This document shows positions 59,896 through 64,000 of a DNA stretch of 64,000 bases, in pieces; positions within the stretch are counted from its first letter, which is position 1; every line of letters starts with the position of its first letter. Position numbers and translations under genes: made by a program. The stretch is taken from the NCBI RefSeq assembly GCF_019059575.1, contig NW_024883034.1, positions 84,288 through 148,287 on the forward strand, written 5' to 3'. The stretch is from Amphibalanus amphitrite (Eukaryota; Arthropoda; Thecostraca; Balanomorpha; Balanidae). The notes beneath the pieces were generated by a model, which searched no databases, had not been told where the DNA came from, and worked only from the letters and a program-made list of their open reading frames with translations.

Positions 59896-60593
59896 CGACT
59901 GACCCAGTCTTGATGTTGGTCATAAGGTATGTACATACACGATTGCTCGTGTTTGTATGGTGTCACTGCTTTTTAGTAGTTATGAAGCACGGATTATAAA
60001 CAGCGTCACACATTATTTGCCACGCCGGGGTGGGGAGGGGACGGACGGACGGTTTTCGGACACACACATTTCGAGCTATTGGTGAAACCACGGGAGCCTC
60101 GTGCACCAGAATACCTATCAGTTCCCTGTGAAAATTCATAGTTTGCTGATTCTACTTAGCTAGGTATTCTGGTGCAAGACGCTTCTAGGTCACCGGAACC
60201 CTTCACCCATGGATGGCATACGGACCACGTGCGGCATACCTATTTACAGAGTGAATGCATGACAGCACTGTGCATTTAACAGTGTGCGTTCCTTATGTAC
60301 ATGATTATGCATACAGAACTGACCGCCAACGTTGTGTTGCAGGGATTGGTGCAGCATTGAATGCTCAAGGAAGTAACCTTTTAATTTGTCCCAAAAATCA
60401 AAATGATGATTGCATTTCGAAATACGATACCCTGGCTCACGAGAAAATAAATACTTATTTTCAGTTTTCAATCGCCGAACCATTAGCTAGTAGCCTAGAC
60501 TGACACACGATCCGTGTCGCTGGCCTTTGCTGAACACAACTGTGCGTGAGCGTGGATCTCCGATCACTTTGAACACACCTTGGGGACGATTGT
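59896..60593. other. Non-coding, nothing recognised
   Basis: Short inverted TAGGTATTCTGGTG / CACCAGAATACCTA pair at about 60108-60175. No exon of PHM was found here. May include the 3' UTR of terminal exon 3. Confidence 0.4.
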
Positions 60594-60807
60594 TCACGGT
60601 GTGCCAAAGTAGGCACGGATCTCTTCGGTCGTGATCTCCGAGGCTGCCGATATGGACGGCACGTTGGAAAACTGGCGCATACCCATTTCGTTGCTCTTCC
60701 ACGAATAGTACGGCGGCCCCAGCGTAATGCAAAGGCTCCTTCCAACCGGCTTGCTCTTTGTCCAGTACATCATATAGAAATTGCACATTTCATCTTGGGC
60801 TCGGGGG
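60594..60807 (-). CDS. PHM-like monooxygenase, 3'-terminal exon (copy 3)
   Basis: Acceptor CATTCTATTGCAG, then 70 residues and a stop, with the same phase and the same 19-nt distance to the DEM motif. Reads AQDEMCNFYMMYWTK, then SLCITLGPPYYSWK, keeping the copper-ligand Met, the two Cys 18 residues apart and the GPP. The tail EITTEEIRAYFGTP is related to copy 2 (EIDKNELRSYF) more than to copy 1. Upstream exons must lie beyond 60.8 kb on the minus strand and were not found before 64 kb. Confidence 0.75.
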
Positions 60808-61597
60808 CTGCAATAGAATGGCCGTGAGGTGCAAAACTCTCCATAGGCTTGGTACCTTTAAGGCTGGGCTGATCACTATCAGCACCACAATATAATCTCT
60901 CAATGTTTTTTTTTCGGATCTTCGAAGACAGTGAGCGAAGTTGAGAAAATGGAAAACTTTACCGCATCTGAATTGAAAGTGAGGTTTCCACATGCTCATA
61001 GTACAGCGCTAGCTAGGAAGAAGATGAATGATTATACATGATGTATAATGTAGACCAGGCCTTTACCTTATATGAATTTAATTGAGGCATGCGTGTGAGT
61101 GGGCTGGCTTGTGTTTTCGAGTGGACATTCGCGTATATCTCATCGCCTAATAACCTTGCAGGTTTAGCTCTGGCACTCGATATATGGAATTCCGGACGGG
61201 GTTTCATATACTGCGACTGGTGGACGCAGCCGCAGCCAGTTGAAGTCAGGAAGTTGAACAAAGCGTGCTCAGCTGTGTGTGCACGATAAACTGTGGCGTC
61301 ATGGCCCGAAAGTCCCGATAGGATGGAAGCATAAGAATCTAAGGTCTGCGCAGTAAGCTCAGCCTAGACTGGGCTCTGGCCTCGTTACTTCGTTTATTTA
61401 AAACAGTAATTTAATTTAGTTAAACAAAATGGCATATGCCTCTTCTCAGGAAAATGTTAAAAAACCTTAAAAATTTCTTTAATCAGTAACAAAGTTAGGC
61501 TTAATCGCAGTTGCATCCTATACCTACCATGGAAAAATACTAATCGTTTTTAGCGAATAATCCGATAATACATCCAGATCGTTAATACTGGTTGCAT
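60808..61597. other. Intronic or intergenic DNA
   Basis: Upstream of PHM terminal exon 3 on the minus strand. No exon or repeat is supported. Confidence 0.4.
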
Positions 61598-61601
61598 TTA
61601 A

Positions 61602-62068
61602 AGGGACCCTCCCACCTTCAAAAAAGTTAATGAATTGGCATGAAAGTGATGTCGCTCGGTTCAGAAAGAGCAAAAACGAATATCTACCAAATTTCATCGA
61701 AAAATATTCACCGGTTTTCAAGATATTAGACTTTTACTTTTGTTTACTTTTTGGGATCTCCGCTGTTCCTAGCGACTTTATTTGAAAGTGCGGCATTTGT
61801 TGCGCGCAAAGCAGCATATACCACCGCGTGCTACAAAACGTTTTAGTCAAACATTTAACGGACGTTCGAAAGCCTGATGACGTCATCAGATTCCCGTAAT
61901 GGTTAAGAGATAGGGACCACGCTGGTCCCACCCTGCAAGTAAACGGAAGAAATTTCTTGAACACCATAAAGCTGCGGGGGTTGCGACCAGGATAAATGGT
62001 GGTTTCTGAGCCTGGCCGCAAACTTGGCTATCTCAACTCAAAACTAATGTTAAGGTGGGAGGGTCCCT
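61602..62068. mobile_element. 467-bp MITE, AGGGACC-TIR family
   Basis: TIR AGGGACCCTCCCACCTT and complement, bounded by TTAA (61598-61601, 62069-62072). Both halves match the ends of 50007-53905 in reverse orientation. No coding capacity. Confidence 0.9.
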
Positions 62069-62106
62069 TTAATGCCTCAATAGCATTTCACATTTTGTGT
62101 CATTAA

Positions 62107-63299
62107 CCCGCGCCCGGCTGGGGGTCCTGGATTTCCACGCCCTGCTGGGGGGGGGGGGTGTTTGAACACCCCCCCTTTGTAACCCGGCTCCTGGGCCACG
62201 TAGCGATACGCGGAAGGCGGCGTTCGAAAGAGCGTAAAAAATAATGATGAAATCACTTCGGTCATTTTTTTGGTCAGGTCAAAGGTCAGGTCACCAGAGG
62301 TCATTGAAGGCAAAATTTCGCCGATTTCCAGGTCGAATGTCGAAAATTTCCAAGAAGCCAACGCATAACTCGGGAACCAATAGAGCTACAGCGCCGCGGA
62401 AAAGCGCATTCGATAGCCCTATTAACGCCCTTTCTGAATTATTCTCGCAGTTTTGACCTAACGTCAACGGTTTTGCCTGCAGGGGGCAAAAACTGCAAAA
62501 ATAACCGATTTTTTCGGAAACAGTTTTTCTGCAATAACTTTTGACCCAAGCCCTGTACGAGCTTACTTTTACCGGCATCGTGTTCCTCTCGTCAAGACGC
62601 ATCGAATGAACTATAACTTGACCTTGAAAGGTCAACTTGAAAATTTGACCTCAGGCCAAGGTCATGACCTGACCGGAAAGGGTCATGTTGCATATCAGTC
62701 GATCCGTATCGTCGAGCTGAACACATCTAAGGCGTTTTCATCGCTCTAGCATGCCTCTATCAAAAGTTATTTGCGAAAAACTGTTAGATACCATTCGTGA
62801 CCTAAGATGACCTCAGGGCATAAACAAGGGTCACGGACACCATTTTCATGTTCAGTGTGTCTAAACCACTTGTAATTCGGTGTTTTGGAGTGTTTATAAT
62901 GTCTTTCGTCCAAAAGAGGCGCATTTCAATTTTCTCCCATTGACTTATAATGGGGAGGTCGCAAAATTGACCTGACCTTAGGTCATCGATATCTAAATTC
63001 TGAGATATACATTTTGTACATACTATTGCTCTTAGCAATCGCTGAAACTTTCAAAGCGATCGGTCATTCGGTGTAGCTATGACAGACATTGAAACTTTTT
63101 ATGAGGTGAGGTCACTTCAAGTGACCTGGTGACCTGACCTTGAATGACCTTGGTCTGAAATTTTCACAACCTGTGTAGAATTTATGTATGATAAGGTGTA
63201 CCAAAAACGGCGGCTTCGCGAAAAACCACAAGGGGGGGGGTGTTCAAACACTGTATTTTTTTAACACTGTTGTATTTTAACCCCCCAGCAGGGCGCGGG
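62107..63299. mobile_element. TTAA-flanked element, sister of 31987-33156
   Basis: Ends CCCGCGCCCGGCTGGGGG and GGGCGCGGG with TTAA at 62103-62106 and 63300-63303. Collinear with 31987-33156 through almost its whole length, including DR1 at 62276-62288 and the 80-bp module at 62533-62610. The right end has a small extra segment (about 63250-63280). Confidence 0.85.
62276..62288. promoter_or_regulatory. Perfect DR1 nuclear-receptor site
   Basis: AGGTCAAAGGTCA, conserved in position with 32147-32159 in the sister element. Confidence 0.45.
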
Positions 63300-63466
63300 T
63301 TAAAATACAACTTTTATGATTTTTTTTTTATTTTTGACAAATATATTTATAATGCATATTTGCAACGCAAAGCCTTGGAAAGCACAAAGGCTCGTTTCAG
63401 GCAAGATGAAAACATCTCCATTATAAACTTCAATAGGGTATCATGATATGAATTTTCATAGAACCG

Positions 63467-63560
63467 TCCGTAGTCGGAGTGGGAGTTGGAGTCGAAGTTG
63501 GAGTCGATTTTTTAAGCCGGAGTCGTAGTCACCCTAAGATCCATCGACTCCGCAGCCCTG
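63467..63560. repeat. Short GGAGTC-hexamer element
   Basis: GTAGTCGGAGTGGGAGTTGG then CGACTCCGCAGCCCTG at the right end, as in 33286-33589. The left CAGGGCTGC end is missing. A truncated, diverged copy. Confidence 0.7.
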
Positions 63561-64000
63561 GTATTGACAACAAAAGCCATACGAGTACAAAGCTTTAAGT
63601 CTCAAGCAAAAAGTACACGAATGGAAGTGAGTTTTGAATGGCGATAACAAAGCTTCCACTGTAATGCGTTATAAGAAAACAGGTTAATTGCCTTCACCAT
63701 GGTTGCTATCATGCACGCTGCATCCTGCAAAAGTCCATGCTGGCGACCAAAGCACTGAAGAGCTGCTGTTTGAAGTAGGTATGCTGAACGCTTTTCTGGT
63801 GGCCTCATTGATCATGGTACATGCAATCATTGATATCATCTTGGATTTTAAAATGATGGATTGTGAATGGCCAAGATCATGCATGACATGCCCCAGCAAG
63901 TCGTTATGCAAGCACAAGTGGTAGCGACAGAACATTTTCAAAACGATGCATACGCGGAATGAAACGATGAATGCACATTCAATATTCCGTGATACAGAAA
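63561..64000. other. Non-coding, window edge
   Basis: No feature is supported. Open frames on both strands (63684-63941 and 63688-63924) overlap and are unrecognised. Confidence 0.35.

Overview
This is a window of eukaryotic, almost certainly metazoan, nuclear DNA, and almost all of it is non-coding. The evidence is spliced exons with proper acceptors, dense layers of DNA transposons and MITEs, a solo LTR, a 5'-truncated non-LTR retrotransposon, minisatellites, and no bacterial gene organisation. The only host gene I recognise is a peptidylglycine alpha-hydroxylating monooxygenase-like (PHM) gene on the minus strand, seen as three paralogous 3'-terminal exons at 39.4, 57.9 and 60.6 kb. A PHM with no PAL sequence after it fits an invertebrate, perhaps an arthropod. 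A crustacean is my guess, and I cannot confirm the species.

Layout. 1-26 kb: mostly single-copy DNA with many GC- and CpG-rich islands (about 5.0-5.9, 6.4-7.9, 10.4-11.4, 11.9-13.2, 15.4-16.3, 17.9-18.2, 19.2-19.9, 20.3-20.8, 21.4-21.9, 22.2-23.4 and 25.0-25.5 kb). Long open frames in the islands overlap in several frames and are best read as compositional artefacts. CRE-type sites (TGACGTCA) cluster at 18.06 and 20.5-20.7 kb. The stretch also holds a decayed mariner (2.2-3.6 kb), a 1.5-kb palindrome (8.5-10.0 kb) and a minisatellite (23.4-24.3 kb).

26-31 kb: a TTAA-flanked element, then AT-rich DNA with a promoter-like pair of CCAAT boxes and one weak exon candidate. 31-38 kb: nested transposons (TTAA elements, a GGAGTC-hexamer element, a hairpin MITE, a recombinase-like ORF fragment, a non-LTR tail). 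39-50 kb: first PHM terminal exon, a GGGCCC minisatellite, then back-to-back and nested TTAA elements carrying a hAT MITE with a perfect 8-bp target duplication and a THAP-encoding, P-like element with a 7-bp duplication. 49.9-54.6 kb: a three-deep nest. 54.8-57.1 kb: a solo LTR, then an element with regular arrays of a 20-bp palindrome. 57.9-61 kb: PHM terminal exons 2 and 3 on either side of a 1.6-kb perfect-centred palindrome. 61.6-63.3 kb: two further TTAA elements.

The strongest unexplained signals are: (1) a superfamily of TTAA-inserting, G-tract-tipped, ORF-less elements, rich in AGGTCA, that share an internal module of about 80 bp between otherwise diverged members; (2) giant palindromes built from the same modules; (3) the 48-bp-period palindrome arrays at 55.6-57.1 kb; (4) the triplicated PHM terminal exon. 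Several insertions are supported inside the window by paralogous empty sites.
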